Shown here piece after piece: positions 11,335 to 22,745 of a DNA stretch of 64,000 bases; position 1 is the stretch's first letter; each line of letters opens with the position of its first letter. Made by a program: the position numbers and the translations under genes. Source of the DNA: Chlorocebus sabaeus (lineage: Eukaryota > Chordata > Mammalia > Primates > Cercopithecidae); assembly GCF_047675955.1 (NCBI RefSeq), contig NC_132931.1:4185001-4249000 (forward strand), given 5' to 3'. The notes under the pieces were generated by a model that saw only the letters and a program-made list of their open reading frames with translations, had not been told where the DNA came from and searched no databases.

Positions 11335-11460
11335 CAAGGTGATGGTGAAGGATACTGGTATTTAATGGGCAAAGCAGTGTTGCTAAGTGTTTTGTGATGT
11401 GTGGGAGGAGTCTACCCTAAATGCCCAATACTCCTCTACTGACAAACAATGATGTCTTGA
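11335..11460 (+). mobile_element. MER20-like DNA transposon fragment (hAT-Charlie)
   Basis: The order GGATACTGGTATTTAATGGG, GTGTTGCTAAGTGTTTTGTGA, GGAGGAGTCTACCC and AATGCCCAATACTCCTC follows the MER20 consensus as I recall it. The terminal inverted repeats are not visible. Divergence is high, so the family call is moderate. Confidence 0.45.
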
Positions 11461-13212
11461 GGGAAGATCACGTCTTTTTTGGCTGTTTCCTGAAGTCTTC
11501 ACTTGTAAAACACATCTGCTCTCGGCCCATGTGGTACTGGGCCCTTCCCACTATACACCTCACTGAGCCTGGGCTGCTATAAACAAAGTTTGTTGGAAGT
11601 CATGACCTCTGGATGTGAACAACCTGCATTGCTACTTTTCTGCAGGGGACACAAAATATCCTTGAGATCCTGAGTTCTACAAGCACCACTGGAAGCAGTG
11701 GGCAAAAGTCACTCTAACAGGAAGAGATCCTTGATTCCATCATGGTTCACTGCCTTCAGGACTCTCTACTCACCAACTATTATTTCACTCCATTTATTTC
11801 AAACAGATGCAGGCCATCTCCTATTTCAGTATGGCACAAGTGGGGACAACTGGTAGCCTTGAAGTGTGACATCTTCCATTTGCTGTTGATAGCGTGTTCT
11901 TACACAAGGGCTACTATCTTTGTCCAACATTTAGAAGGTGTGCCATTAATATGGAGCCAGGATAAACATGGCTGGAGAGGGAAAGGGTACGAGGTGGACC
12001 TGAAGCAATTCATAAGCACATGGATGAAGCAGCACTTGCAGCTGGAGGTCCTAGAAACTGGAACTGTCAAACCTGTCACACGGCTGTCACCATGACAGGG
12101 AGAGGAAAGTCATGGAGACACTTCCCTTTCTAACCAGTGTACATCTCTAGAAGAGATACATCTCAGGAACAGCTTGACTAATGGTCAAGTTCTAACAGAC
12201 ATGGAGGGAAGGAGAATACTATTGACAGGGAAAGCAGCCTGGCTGGGTGGGAGGGTAACTTCCTGATCCATGGAGACACCGCTGACAGCGGAAGTGAAGG
12301 GCTCCCCAGGTCACCTGCCTCTAAGACATTAATGGGATTTCTGAGGTTGAACTAGGTTGGAGTTTAAGTTTGTGGGTTGCTGGGGTGGGGGGAAAGGAAA
12401 GCTAGATGGCTGCAAAAATGAAAAGAGCATCAGGTAAGGCAGCACAGTATTCCTGACTCCACAGTTAGGGCATAACAATTATGCGGAGTTTGATGGTTTT
12501 GTTTGTGTTGTGGAGAAAGGGGAGAAGGAGCTGTTGAGGGGGAGGTTCATGATACTGGGGCATGTTTGCATGTCTCACGGAGCCTGGATGAGGGTTCCGG
12601 GAGGCAACACCACCACCTCTACCCAACAACAAAACCAGGAAAGAAGGGAGGCCTGTGATGGTGAAGGGGCCTGAGAGTAAGTTCCATTGTGCTTCTGCCA
12701 CCTGTGGGTGTGGCTCTGCAAAGTGACTATAGGCAAAGAAAACATGGGCATCTCTTCTATGGGTAGAATTTCCCTTTCTCTGGGTTCTGACTACTGATTT
12801 CCAGGGGCTCTTGGAGCTACAAGGGAAGCTAACAGGTTATCTCATAGGCTAGAAGGAGGCAGCCGATCCAGTTAATGCCCCTGTTTCCTCAAGGACTCAC
12901 AGTTCTAGAGCATTCTTCTTGTCCCCACCTTCAGCTAGTAACACTGCTGACTACTCTCCCGGTCCTCACACATTCTGATCATGTGGCCCCCAGAGTAAAA
13001 ACAGACAAATCAATCACTTAACTCACCCAAGATATTTTTACTTATTGATATGCTATAATGATATACCAGTACACTAATGTATTTCTAAAATATACATTCA
13101 TGAAATAAATCTGAATAGGTGAGATAAAAATAAGTAGAAAAAGTCATTCTAGATTTTTTCCTCACATCTCAAATTACTGTCCTTCATGCACACTTTGGAA
13201 AGTATCAATTTG
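11461..13212. other. Single-copy non-coding stretch with a 117-codon frame
   Basis: The interval has no recognised interspersed repeat. A plus-strand frame of 117 codons at 11742-12095 starts ATGGTTCACTGC and stops at TGA. Its product has no domain I recognise, no nearby promoter-like sequence and no visible flanking exon structure, so I regard it as a chance frame. Homology search of that frame would settle it. Confidence 0.45.
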
Positions 13213-13505
13213 GGCCAGCGTGGTGGCTCATGCCTGTAATTCCAGCTCTTTGGGAGACCAAGGAGGGCAGATCACCTGAGGTCAGGAGTTTGAGACCAGC
13301 CTGGCCAACACAGTGAAACTCCATCTCTACTAAAAATACAAAAATCAACTGGGCATGGTGGCGGATGCCTGAAATACCAGCTACTCAGGAAGCTGAGGCA
13401 GGAGAATCACTTGAACCCGGGAGGCTGAGGTTTCAGTGAGCGGAGATTGCACTGCTGCAATCCAGCCTGGCAACAAAGAGGGACTCCATCTCAAAAAAAA
13501 AAAAA
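13213..13505 (+). mobile_element. Alu SINE, AluS-like
   Basis: A full dimeric Alu starts GGCCAGCGTGGTGGCTCATG, with GGTCAGGAGTTTGAGACCAG in the left arm and GAATCACTTGAACCCGGGAG in the right arm. The tail is a short A run (13493-13505). Moderately diverged. Confidence 0.95.
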
Positions 13506-14745
13506 TTACTAATTTTGTCCGCCTATTATTTTGTGCCTGGAGAAGGTGCTAGAGGCTAAGCATTTCTCTAAGCACTTGAATTTACTGGCTGAAGTGGGAG
13601 AAATGGAAGGCGTGGTAGAACAACTTGAGAAAGGCCCATGGCTTCCAAAGAGGCTCCTTCATCCCGCCCCTGAATAGAGAAGCGGAATCTTTCCAACTTG
13701 AGGAAAGCCACATGTGAGATTTTATTTGTCTGTCTCCATTTCTAGGATGTCAGATGTGGTTGCGATTTTTATGCTTTCCTCTGCTTTCCACATTCTCCAT
13801 GTGGTGCTCATTTTTACCATTTGCTTTGGGTTTCATGCCATTCTGTCGCTTTTCTTCTGCATTCCTTTTCCTGGGCTTTTACTCCCACCACAAGCTGCTG
13901 GTTGATTTCAGAGCAACTTGTTGCATGATCAGGACAGAGAAAGTAGGCTGCTCTTCCAAGAACAGGACAGGAGAGGGGCCAGAGAAGGCATCCATACACT
14001 GGGATGTCCTGAGTGAGAGATGGGTATTTGCTTTTTTTTTTTTTTTAAGACCACCAGTACCTTTAGCAACCTGAGGTGGAGGGAGCAGAGCAGTGCTGGA
14101 GAGGGAAAAGTGTAGTTGTGATTAGGAAATACCAGGATTCCACCTCTTGGACAATACTGTGAAACACACACACTCACTGTCTATTTTCGGTAGGACATCG
14201 TGTCTTGAGCTATGGCACTCCACATGTGCAGGAAAGTCAGGATCAAGCAAGGATGGTTCAGAAAGGAGCAAGAAACCCAGCACACAGCTGGAGTCATCCT
14301 CAATAAGTCCAACTGGATTCCACTCTGAAATCTCTCTTGAAATGGATTCTATCATTTGTTCAGAACCTGACTACAACCTCCCACCTACATCCGGGAGCCT
14401 GCAGACTTACCTTACTGTAAACTAACAATTCTATACCAAAGCTTCTGCCAGTTTTCTTTCAAAATTAACCATCTTATAGTTCTTCCCTTCTTAACCTCCT
14501 GAGACTCTCCACTGGTGAGAGCAATGGTTCTCAACATTTATTTCTCCTGCCCAAAGAATACTAACACATTCCCATCAATTACTATGGCTAAGGCAGGGTT
14601 CTTTGGCTAAGGTGGGAAACTGACCCTCCGCAAGGAGTGGCCGGGATCTTGGGAGTGGTATGTAATCGGAAAAATAGAGCTTCCTCCTATGAGCACTTGA
14701 GATTCTTCACATTCTGAACCAACCTATTTGCAGTGTTTGCAAGTT
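13506..14745. other. Single-copy non-coding stretch
   Basis: No repeat beyond a T tract at 14032-14046. Frames of 60-106 codons lie on both strands over the same bases (13714-14425), none recognisable. Confidence 0.5.
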
Positions 14746-15170
14746 GCATCGCCAGCCTCTTCCATGTTGTTCCCAGTTCCCTGGCCATCCTAGAGGACTG
14801 CACTCTTAGACTGGGCGGAAATTTGCCTCTCTGTGCCTTTGCACATGCAGTTCCCTCTGCCTGGAACTCCTCCAGCCACTAAGTTATCTAGCTGAGCTCT
14901 CTGAAATGTCAACTTTTATTGCTGAAGGAAATGATTGCCTTTCCACCTATCCCTTCTCCTTTCCCTTCAGCAGGCCCGATTCCTCCTCTGGGACCCTTTA
15001 GCACAATATCTGTCCTGTGGACATATGCGTCACACTGAGCCACAGTTGTTCATTCACCTTCTGTGAGACTGTAAGCATCCTGAGAGCAGGGACCTGTCTC
15101 ATTCACATTTGCTGAGCTGGTGGCCACCTCAGTGCCCAGCAAGACTCAACACGGTAGAAATGAGCTGAAA
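14746..15170 (+). mobile_element. LINE L2 3'-end fragment
   Basis: The conserved L2 block CTGTGCCTTTGCACATGCAG then TTCCCTCTGCCTGGAACTCC (14835-14874) is present in sense orientation. It is followed by GACTGTAAGCATCCTGAGAGCAGGGACCTG in decayed form and a GTGCCCAGCAA block. The 5' end is truncated. Confidence 0.85.
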
Positions 15171-16014
15171 GAGATGCCAAAACCAATATCCTGGGGGCTG
15201 CTGGCGACTGCAGCCATTCTCCTTGCCCTCCTCTTCCACAAAGGTTTGGTCCAGTCCCATGCCTTGGGGCTGCCCTGCATCTCTTCACTGCCCTGAGCCT
15301 CCTCCTGTGCTCAGTCCTGACAGGGCGCTGTTACTGTGGCAGCAGTGATTTACAACTGCATTTAGCTGAATCTAATCAGAAGTGTGAATACTCCCCTTCT
15401 ATCTGGCACACATCATCGGAGCTCTAATTATTCACACATTTTGGCAAGCATTCTGGTGTTCCCCTACCAAGCTCCTAATCCCAGCAGATCAGTTAAAATA
15501 AATGAAAGAGAGAATCAAAAGGCACTTTAAAAATTCAACTGTTCTCCAAATGAGTTTGAACAGGCTCCAGTTAACTAGTGGTTGCAGCTGACTGGCATTT
15601 AAAATATAAGAACCCTTCTGCCCACCAACCCCCCCACCCAGTCCCTTCCTGCACCCTCTGCTTATAAGAACATGATTCTCCCCCATTTAAGAGAAACTCT
15701 TGAGACCAGGCCCTGACATGTTTTCAATGATCTGCATTAAAAACCAGGAAAACATAGTCACCACCCCAAAACCCAATCAGTGCCAAAGCAATTCTGCTTT
15801 TTCCACACAGGTAATGTGATACCAGCCCAGGACTGACGATTACTACTTCCAGAATGCACTATTAAAGAGCTCCCCAAGTGCAGGAAGCCATTAAGGCAAA
15901 AATTAAAGCCACGTACCAACCTCAGAATTCAAGAAGTTTTCAAATACACACACACATGCAATGACTATGTGGCTCTGTGGATTTCAGGAAGGCAATGCAT
16001 GCAGGTTTCCACAC
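15171..16014. other. Single-copy non-coding stretch
   Basis: No gene or repeat is recognised. The block around 15330-15480 (TTTACAACTGCATTTAGCTG, GAGCTCTAATTATTCACAC) is AT-rich and resembles conserved non-coding DNA, but this cannot be tested here. A short CACACACACA run is at about 15945. Confidence 0.45.
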
Positions 16015-16350
16015 TCCTTGATCTTTCTGTTGGCCTGGACTTCTCTTCCCCAGAGATCCTCAAAACTTGCTCCCTCAGCACCTTCAGATCTTTGTTCCAC
16101 TGTCACCCCTCAGTAACACCTCTTCCCACTTCTTCTCACTCCCGGCATTCTGTCTACCCCTCTTCCTGCTTTCTTTCTCTCCTTGGCACTGATCACCACC
16201 CGACACATGCGTTATGTGTTTTACTCATTCGCTCACCATTCCCTTGTACTCACAGCATGTAGGGATTCTTGACTGTTTTGACTATTGCGGCTGGAGCAGT
16301 GTCTGATGTGTAGCAGGTGTTCAGTAAACATTCGTTAATAGTAAAGTGAA
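16015..16350 (+). mobile_element. LINE L2 3'-end fragment
   Basis: A sense L2 tail is recognisable from the ACTTCTCTTCCCCAGAGATC block through GCATGTAGGGATTCTTGACT and GCAGGTGTTCAGTAAACATT, the usual L2 terminal order. It is strongly diverged. Confidence 0.7.
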
Positions 16351-16849
16351 TTCCTCCTGATGGTTTCTGCATGTCTGAGACCCTGTCCCAGGAAGCTGCA
16401 GGCCTTGTGCTTTCTCAGACTGGCTGTGTGGAAGATGCCAAGTATTGAAATAATAACACAGGACCTCAGTGGAAACTGAGGGTCCTAAATCCCTGACTCA
16501 GCTATGCCCGTAATGAATGGGCAACCCAAACTTCTGTCCCTGCAGCTTTAAAATCAGGGGAATGCCAGGAAAATCGACCTTTCAGAATTATTGGGAAATT
16601 CAAATAACAGGTAGGAAGAACCTTGGAAAAGTTAAAGGCATTCTCCACATGCATGATGATATTATTCTCCCAAGATAAAGCAGTGCTCTCCGTTTTATTT
16701 TCCAAAAAGCAAGTATTCTCAGTGACATAACGAGAAAGTCTAACCATGGTTACACGTAAGGGAAACAGCACAACAACCCATCATGATCTCTTCCGTTTCC
16801 AAACTTGGACTTGCCCTAGATAAAGCAACCTGTCTGAAGCCACAAGAAG

Positions 16850-16963
16850 TGACTGTGTGTGTGCGTGCGCAACTGTGTACGTGGTGTGTGTGAGTGGGGT
16901 GCGTGATGGATGCTGATGTGACGTGTGCATGTGTGGTGTGTGTGTGTATATGTGTAGGGGTGG
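16850..16963. repeat. Degenerate TG/CA microsatellite
   Basis: An imperfect alternating purine-pyrimidine tract with interspersed GTGCGTGCGC, GTGTACGTGGTGTGTGTG and GTGTGGTGTGTGTGTGTATA. The interruptions indicate an old microsatellite. Long TG tracts can adopt Z-DNA. Confidence 0.9.
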
Positions 16964-17228
16964 CAGGGAAGAGCTTCACCAAACTTCTGCTGCAAAGGTA
17001 TATACTTACCCTAACTAACCTCACTCTAGGAGGCTGTAAGCAACTGTTCACTGGGGCAAGAAGATTCTAGACAACTCCTTGGACAGATAAGGGGAATACT
17101 TGCAGTGGTTGACCAAGTTAGCTAGACCGAAAACAGAGATTAATCCTGGTTCTTTGAACAGTGAGCCCCAAAAGGAACTTTTCATCTGGTCCCTAGTTTA
17201 AATAGGAGCGGGGTGGACTTTCAACTTT

Positions 17229-17262
17229 AAAAAAAAAAAAAAAAAAAAGAAAAAAAAGAAAA
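17229..17262. repeat. A-rich tract
   Basis: About 20 A residues followed by GAAAAAAAAGAAAA. No retroelement body is recognised on its 5' side. Confidence 0.85.
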
Positions 17263-18779
17263 GGTTATTCACAGGAGAGAAGGTTGCTTAACACTGAGCA
17301 GAACTGTTCCTTACTCTCTCCCAGGTGCCCTGGGTAACTGAGAGACTTTTGTTACTAGGGTCGGCACGAGACCAAGGAAAATATCACCCTACTTGTCTAT
17401 TTATATAAAATACTCCAACCATTTCTGTGTCTTTATGTTTAGGGGTAATAGCCACACAGCATAGATGTTGATGTTTCATGCATGTGAAATAACACAGTAG
17501 AAACCTACTTTAAAAAATTACTTTTCTTCAGTGTCACCATGGAAACCGGCCAACATAATCTCTCCACACCTAACTCTGGGGGGTAAGGAATAACAGTGAC
17601 TGGGGAAAAAAATCAAAACACTGAAAATGCTCATAAATTCTATTACGTGCCAAAAAATGTAACAGGAGACATTTTTCCTCAGCTTTGGGCTGGGATGTCA
17701 ACCTGTAATGTTTACTTTTTGAACTTTGTTTGATTTTCAGAGCTAAAAAAAATCAACTTGGGAAGTTTAGTGAAGTTCCCGCAAAGCAATAAATCACTTC
17801 AGGGCCTCCAGCAGCCTCCAGCCTGTTCTCTTAAGTGGACTGGAGTTGGAGGCTGCAGAGCAAGGGAAAATGGTAGGCAGTGGGAACTGAAGGGATCTGA
17901 GTTGGGGGGGCGGTGGGGACGTGGGGACACTCATTAAAAGAAAAAGAAAATGTGGGAAGCAGGGCAGTCAGAGCCAGCCACAGCTCCCCTTCTCATTGCA
18001 ATTATGGCTGTCGTCTCTAAAGCACCTACATTCTGGCATTTTCCTCGCCATGGGCCCCAAACAAGCTTTTCATGAGGCTGAGTGTTTGGCTGATTCAACG
18101 TTAGGCCCACTACGCTTTTCAAGAGTGATAAAAAGACATAAAACTCTGTCAGAGTCTGATTATTTGTAAAATAAATATAGTTTTGAAAAAAAAAATACCC
18201 AAGCCTAGACTTTGAAGGGAAAGATTAGTAGAGATTTCTCAATTTGATATCTGTTTCTTTGAAAATCACTCATGGTTTAAGAAGACAAGCTTCTTAGCAA
18301 TGACTTCTCCTGCTTCTCAACTAAATGTTCCTGGTGGAGACAAAATATTGGTCATGAAGATCAGCTCTGCAATGAAAAGGCCTATTTTATTCTGAGTCTT
18401 GAATTCCTAGTTCAAAGAGGAAGCTGATTTCAAAGTGTATCATCCCCATTTATTTATTTTAGATTTTAATCTCAGGGATGCTGAACATAAATCTTTACTA
18501 TTTTCTTGGATGACTTTTTGGCAGAGAATACTTCTCCTGCCTTATCATTTTACATATTTTTTTTCTGGTCAGTGGATTTTATTTAACTGCCTAGAACTGC
18601 ATCTCAATTTTAAATACCATTTCCTGCCCCTTCAAAACACCCTAGCAATAACAGTGCTTAGTATATTATAGTAAGATATAAAATAAATGTCTTTTTTGAA
18701 AGGAATTAGTAGACCTTCCAAGAAAGGTTACTTAATGAACTAACAGAAATCACAGGAAAGTAAAGGTTTCTAATATAAT

Positions 18780-18813
18780 TTCTAATATAGGAATTGTAAT
18801 TCCTATATTAGAA
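18780..18813. repeat. Perfect short-loop inverted repeat (16-bp arms)
   Basis: Left arm TTCTAATATAGGAATT (18780-18795) is the exact reverse complement of 18798-18813, with only GT between. The preceding bases 18767-18790 contain a further direct copy of TTTCTAATATA. A two-base spacer makes it a near-perfect palindrome. Confidence 0.97.
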
Positions 18814-19080
18814 TTCACATCCAGGCTGATACTTATGCTTTAACTCCTCCTGGACTTTGTTGTCACTCCTCAATTATATTTCTATTAATGTGTTTTCCTC
18901 CAGCTCTTTGGGGGAGCAAGTTAGTATTTTCCTTGATGAATTACAGATCTTTTCCCACCTAGAACATAAAGAAGTGCCAAGACTTGGCCAGAATAGAAAA
19001 TAGTAGTGAAATTCAGAGGAGTAATTAATTAAGAAGGCTCTCTGACACAACAAGCCAAATGAGGTTTGACTTTGGTGCTT
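18814..19080. other. Single-copy non-coding stretch
   Basis: No gene or repeat is recognised in this short AT-rich interval. Confidence 0.45.
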
Positions 19081-19255
19081 GGGCATCCATCTATTCATGC
19101 ACTCAGCCATCCAGCCCATCAGCCATCCAGCTGCTCCTTGGTACATGCATTCCATCAATGTACTCACGTGTTACTGCATGCAAGATCCATTCGAAGAGCC
19201 GGAGATAGATAAGACAACCATGTATTCCCCCAAGGAGCTCACATACCAGCAGGGG
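19081..19255 (-). mobile_element. LINE L2 3'-end fragment
   Basis: CATCTATTCATGCACTCAGC then CATGCAAGATCCATTCGAAG and CAAGGAGCTCACATACCAGC follow the antisense order of the L2 terminus (target repeats, then a CAAGGAGCTTACA block). The CATCCAGC motif is locally repeated. Strongly diverged. Confidence 0.55.
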
Positions 19256-19819
19256 TCATATAACATTTTCCCCTTTCCTTTTCTGAGCTCCTGAAAAAGT
19301 AACCTCCCTCCCTTTGGAAATGGAAATGTACCTTCTCCCACATATGCCTTCCTGAATTTTTGGTCCTGAGCATATACATTTTTAGAAAACGAGGAGGTGT
19401 GCATCTTTATCAGCAATCACTAGTAATGAGCTTTTAAAAAAAATAATAATCAGCGGCAAGTTCCCAAAGATAAAACATGAAAAGAAATATAGTACTACGT
19501 GGAAGTGGGAAAGGGGGTTTACGGGGGAAGGGCAGATAAACATGCATAATGTGGATAAAAATGCAAAAGTTATTATAATTTATTCATTAAATCCAGCAAG
19601 GGAGAACAACACTTTCTCAGAAACACCCAACAGAGGGGGCTGCACTTCCAGGCCACTCCTCTTCCCTGGCACAGTTTCAAAACACAGCATAGGGGCGCCC
19701 AGAGTGTTCTCCATGGGTCTTGCTCCAAGCCACGGCCTTTCGTCTTGCCAAGAGGGGGTCATGTAGTTTGCTCAGATAGCAGTTCACAGTGACTCTCTAT
19801 ACATGGTCCCCTGCAGGGA
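19256..19819. other. Single-copy non-coding stretch
   Basis: No gene or repeat is recognised. Complementary frames of 74 and 60 codons overlap at 19542-19766, which argues that neither is coding. Confidence 0.45.
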
Positions 19820-20055
19820 GCCCTGGGAATCAGGACTTCTGGGCTTACGGTCTCCTCTTTGTCTCTAAGTAGCTGTGTGACCTTGAGCAAGTCCTTCAGC
19901 CTTCCTGGGCTTCAGCTCTTTTGTTTCTAGAGAAAATACCCACTTCGGCCACAACGAGCTCCCAGACTTGTGGTAAGGATACAGTAAGAGAATGCACGTG
20001 AGAATGTTCTGAGAAAAGTAAAACACAAGTGCCTGATGCTACTATCATCTGACTA
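19820..20055 (-). mobile_element. MIR SINE
   Basis: The antisense MIR order is clear: GTAGCTGTGTGACCTTGAGCAAG (19869-19891), then CAGCCTTCCTGGGCTTCAG and GTAAGGATACAGTAAGAGAATGCACGTGAGAATG in decayed form. This is one of the better-preserved MIRs in the window. Confidence 0.85.
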
Positions 20056-20598
20056 CATTCAATTCCTCACCTGAGGGCATCTCTTTCTCTCTCCTCTTCC
20101 CCATCCTCACCCCAATTGTTCTGCCCTTTCAAGATACTCCCCTCTCGCCAACACCAACGTCATAACGTGAACAGCCAGTACCTGATGGGAGTGTGGCTGA
20201 ATTTGCTCACTGGCTATTTGGGGGAAGGTGAATAAATACTTAATGAATTTACCAATTCATTAAGTAAACAATCTTGGAAGTTTGGAGGACCCAATGAGAC
20301 CCTCAGGCCTCAACTTAGGGTTAGGGAACAGCTGCACCCATGAGCAACGCCCCCTGTGCCTACACTACTGCGGTTGGGCCAGGCTGCCTGCAGGCAGCGA
20401 GACAGGCAGGTCTCCACCGGGAGGCATGGGGTGGAGGAGCTTCCGCCAGAAGAGGAATCCAGAGTAGTCAGCCTGAGGAACACAGGCGCCAGGAAGGCCG
20501 AAGAACACCACAGCTGGGCCTGCAATTTGGTAAAACATCTAGTGCTTCCTAGGTGTCAGATTCTGGTCTGAGCGCTTTTAACATATACTAAGTCATTT
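20056..20598. other. Single-copy non-coding stretch
   Basis: No gene seen. Four overlapping 61-71 codon frames at 20282-20571 on both strands come from a locally G+C-richer patch. A perfect hairpin lies at 20237-20266. Confidence 0.45.
20237..20266. repeat. Perfect hairpin inverted repeat (13-bp arms, 4-nt loop)
   Basis: TACTTAATGAATT (20237-20249) pairs exactly with AATTCATTAAGTA (20254-20266) across the loop TACC. Confidence 0.96.
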
Positions 20599-20903
20599 GG
20601 CCAGGTGCGGTGGCTCACACCTATAATCCCAGCACTTTGAGAGGCCGAGGAGGGTGGATCACCTAAGGTTAGAATGTAGAGACCAGTCTGGCCAACATGG
20701 CGAAACCCCATCTCTACCAAAAATACAAAAATTTGCTGGGTATGGTGGTGGGCACCTGTAATCCCAGCCACTCAGGAGGCTAAGGAAGGAAAATCGCTCG
20801 AACCTGGGAGGTGGAGGTTGCAGTGAGCTGAGATTGCCCCCATTGCACTCCAGCCTGGACAACAGAGTGAGACTCTGTCTCAAAAAAAAAAAAAAAAAAA
20901 AAA
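20599..20903 (+). mobile_element. Alu SINE, AluS-like, with microsatellite-extended tail
   Basis: A full Alu starts GGCCAGGTGCGGTGGCTCAC and runs to an A tract at 20882-20903. The short target repeat AGTCATTT occurs at 20591-20598 and again at 20995-21002, beyond the adjoining TA/CA microsatellite. The microsatellite therefore lies inside the insertion. Confidence 0.95.
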
Positions 20904-20994
20904 CATATATATACACACACACATTATATATATGTTTATATATATAAATATATATGTTTATATTATGTGTACACACACACACACACACACACAC
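20904..20994. repeat. Compound TA/CA microsatellite grown from an Alu tail
   Basis: The tract runs CATATATATACACACACACA, then TA-rich sequence with two ATATATGTTTATAT blocks, then a run of about 13 CA units ending at 20994. It is enclosed by the Alu target-site duplication. Confidence 0.95.
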
Positions 20995-21002
20995 AGTCAT
21001 TT

Positions 21003-22069
21003 AACTTGCCATGAGCCTATGAGATGGCACTATCATTTCCCTAATTTTATGCATGATCACATTAAGAGATGTAAAGGAAAGGGAGCCTGCTCAGGATCAG
21101 AGTCTGGCTCTTTTGAGTCCACACTCAGATGAATAATGGGACAGATGAAAGACAGAGACAGAGAGAGAGTGAGAGTGAGAGAATAAGGAAGGCCAGTTGC
21201 ACAAAGAGCAACAAAGACACGAAGACACGGCAGGCACTCCTGCCAGGTACATATCTGAGCAGGGGGAGAAAACTAAGCTTTGACAGCTTTTTCTTTGCGG
21301 TTTAGGACCCTGTCTACAGCCTCATGGCTGATAGGTACCAGTCCTGTGACTGGTGGATGAAACTGGCCCATGCCACATCCTCCTTCTCTCTTGGCGTTAT
21401 CTGGGTCTGGAATAAGCCATGGCAGGCTGATACTGACTTGGGAGCTGGAGGTGAGCAGCCAGCTTTGGCAAGCTTCTTCTGCCATGGATATTCAGACTGA
21501 ATCTTTTAAAAAGAAAGCTCCATTTTCAGAAGCATATAAACTGTGGTGAGGATGATATCATGGCCTCAGGATGGCATTGGGTCAGTTTTGAAATCTATGA
21601 GCATGACTGATCAGAGGCTAGAAGCTGGCAGGGAGAAATAAAGTCCCCTTATGTTCTAGGGGCTCTGGACCCAGATCTATCAGACTCAATTATTGGCCCA
21701 TGCTCAACAATGTTTTGAGCAAGTCCAGGTGCCCTGAAAGCCAGGCATTATGGTCCATTGGTGACCTGTCAGTCTCGGCATCTATGGTCTAACATGCACA
21801 TTAGACCACCACTCAAGGATGCTGGTATAGGATGCAGTAAACTGGGCTGTGTACACAGGTCATGGGTCACTGTAGAAACTAGCAATTCTGGTTCATATCT
21901 GGTTCCAAGCAGTCTTTTCAGCTCCTGCCTGCTATGGCAACTCCTTCTCTCCCCCCAGCAAACCCACACAGAACTAGCAACTCGTTACCTCCCCTCTGCT
22001 TGCCGAGCTCCTGCCCTGATGATTCTTCTAATGTCTGTAAGATCCGCACTGATAACATCTTCATTCTTG
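21003..22069. other. Single-copy non-coding stretch with a GA-rich tract
   Basis: A purine tract (GACAGAGACAGAGAGAGAGT-like) spans about 21146-21183. No gene is recognised. Frames of 60-106 codons overlap on both strands at 21758-22302, partly over L1 sequence. Confidence 0.5.
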
Positions 22070-22563
22070 GTATATTGATATTTGTGGGGTTTTTTTTTTA
22101 TTTGTTTCTTGTTCATCCTAGCTACAGGTTTCTCAATTTTGTTAATCTTTTCAAAGAACCACGTTTTGGCTTTGTTTTCTCTACTGTTGTTCTCTATTTG
22201 GTAATTTCTGCTATTTTATTGTTTCCTTCCTTCTTCTTAGATTGGGTTTATCTGTGTTCTTTGATTCCTAGCTCCTCATGGTGGAATTTTGATTTATTTT
22301 AGACCTTTCCTCTATTCTAATATAAGCATTTCTCTGTTAATGTAATCTAACACAAGCATTCCTCTCTGAGGAACTGCTTTAGCTGCATGCCACAGATTTT
22401 GATATGTTGCATTTTCATTTTCATTTAGTTTACAATAGTTTCTAATCTCTCTTGTGACTTCCTCTTTGACCCATGGATTTTTTAGAAATATGTTGTTTAA
22501 TTTCTAAATATTTGGGATTTTGCTGGGTATCTCATTGTTGTTGATTTCTAATGAACTTCTAGC
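22070..22563 (-). mobile_element. LINE L1 fragment (ORF2 region), old L1M type
   Basis: TTTTCAAAGAACCACGTTTTGG, then GCTGCATGCCACAGATTTTGATATGTTGC and TTTTTAGAAATATGTTGTTTAATTTCTAAATATTTGGG in decayed form follow the complement of the L1 ORF2 reverse-transcriptase segment. No intact frame remains. Divergence suggests a pre-primate L1M family. Confidence 0.85.
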
Positions 22564-22745
22564 TTCACAGCTCAGCTCAAATACTCCCCTCACACTACAC
22601 CTCCTTTGGGTCAGAATTCGACCATAAGCTTCATGAGGATATGGGCCATGTTCTCCCATTTACTTAATGCTGTGATTAGCCAGTGATTAGCTCAGTGCCT
22701 GCCCACAGGATGTACTCAAGAAACACTGGTCAAATGTGTTGAGGA
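22564..22745 (+). mobile_element. LINE L2 3'-end fragment
   Basis: CAGCTCAGCTCAAATACTCC, then CATAAGCTTCATGAGGATATGGGCC and TAGCTCAGTGCCTGCCCACAGGATGTACTCAAGAAACA in decayed form match the L2 sense terminus. Confidence 0.6.

Larger units (their letters stand above)
16351..18779. other. Single-copy non-coding stretch
   Basis: No gene seen. The 16740-17051 minus frame is open only because of the degenerate TG repeat. The A-rich tract at 17229-17262 has no recognisable Alu or L1 body upstream, so it may be the tail of an unrecognised retrocopy or simply A-rich DNA. Confidence 0.45.

Noticed and set aside
11742..12095. 117-codon plus-strand frame in unique DNA
   Set aside because: No recognisable domain, no exon signals I could support, and length is within chance expectation for 64 kb in six frames.
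16740..17051. 103-codon minus-strand frame rich in His and Thr
   Set aside because: Produced by the degenerate TG/CA repeat at 16850-16963.
17229..17262. A-rich tract as the tail of a processed pseudogene
   Set aside because: No gene-like or retroelement body could be recognised upstream and no clear flanking duplication was seen.
20659..21000. 113-codon minus-strand frame starting with Cys-Val repeats
   Set aside because: Runs through the CA/TA microsatellite and the Alu at 20599-20903.
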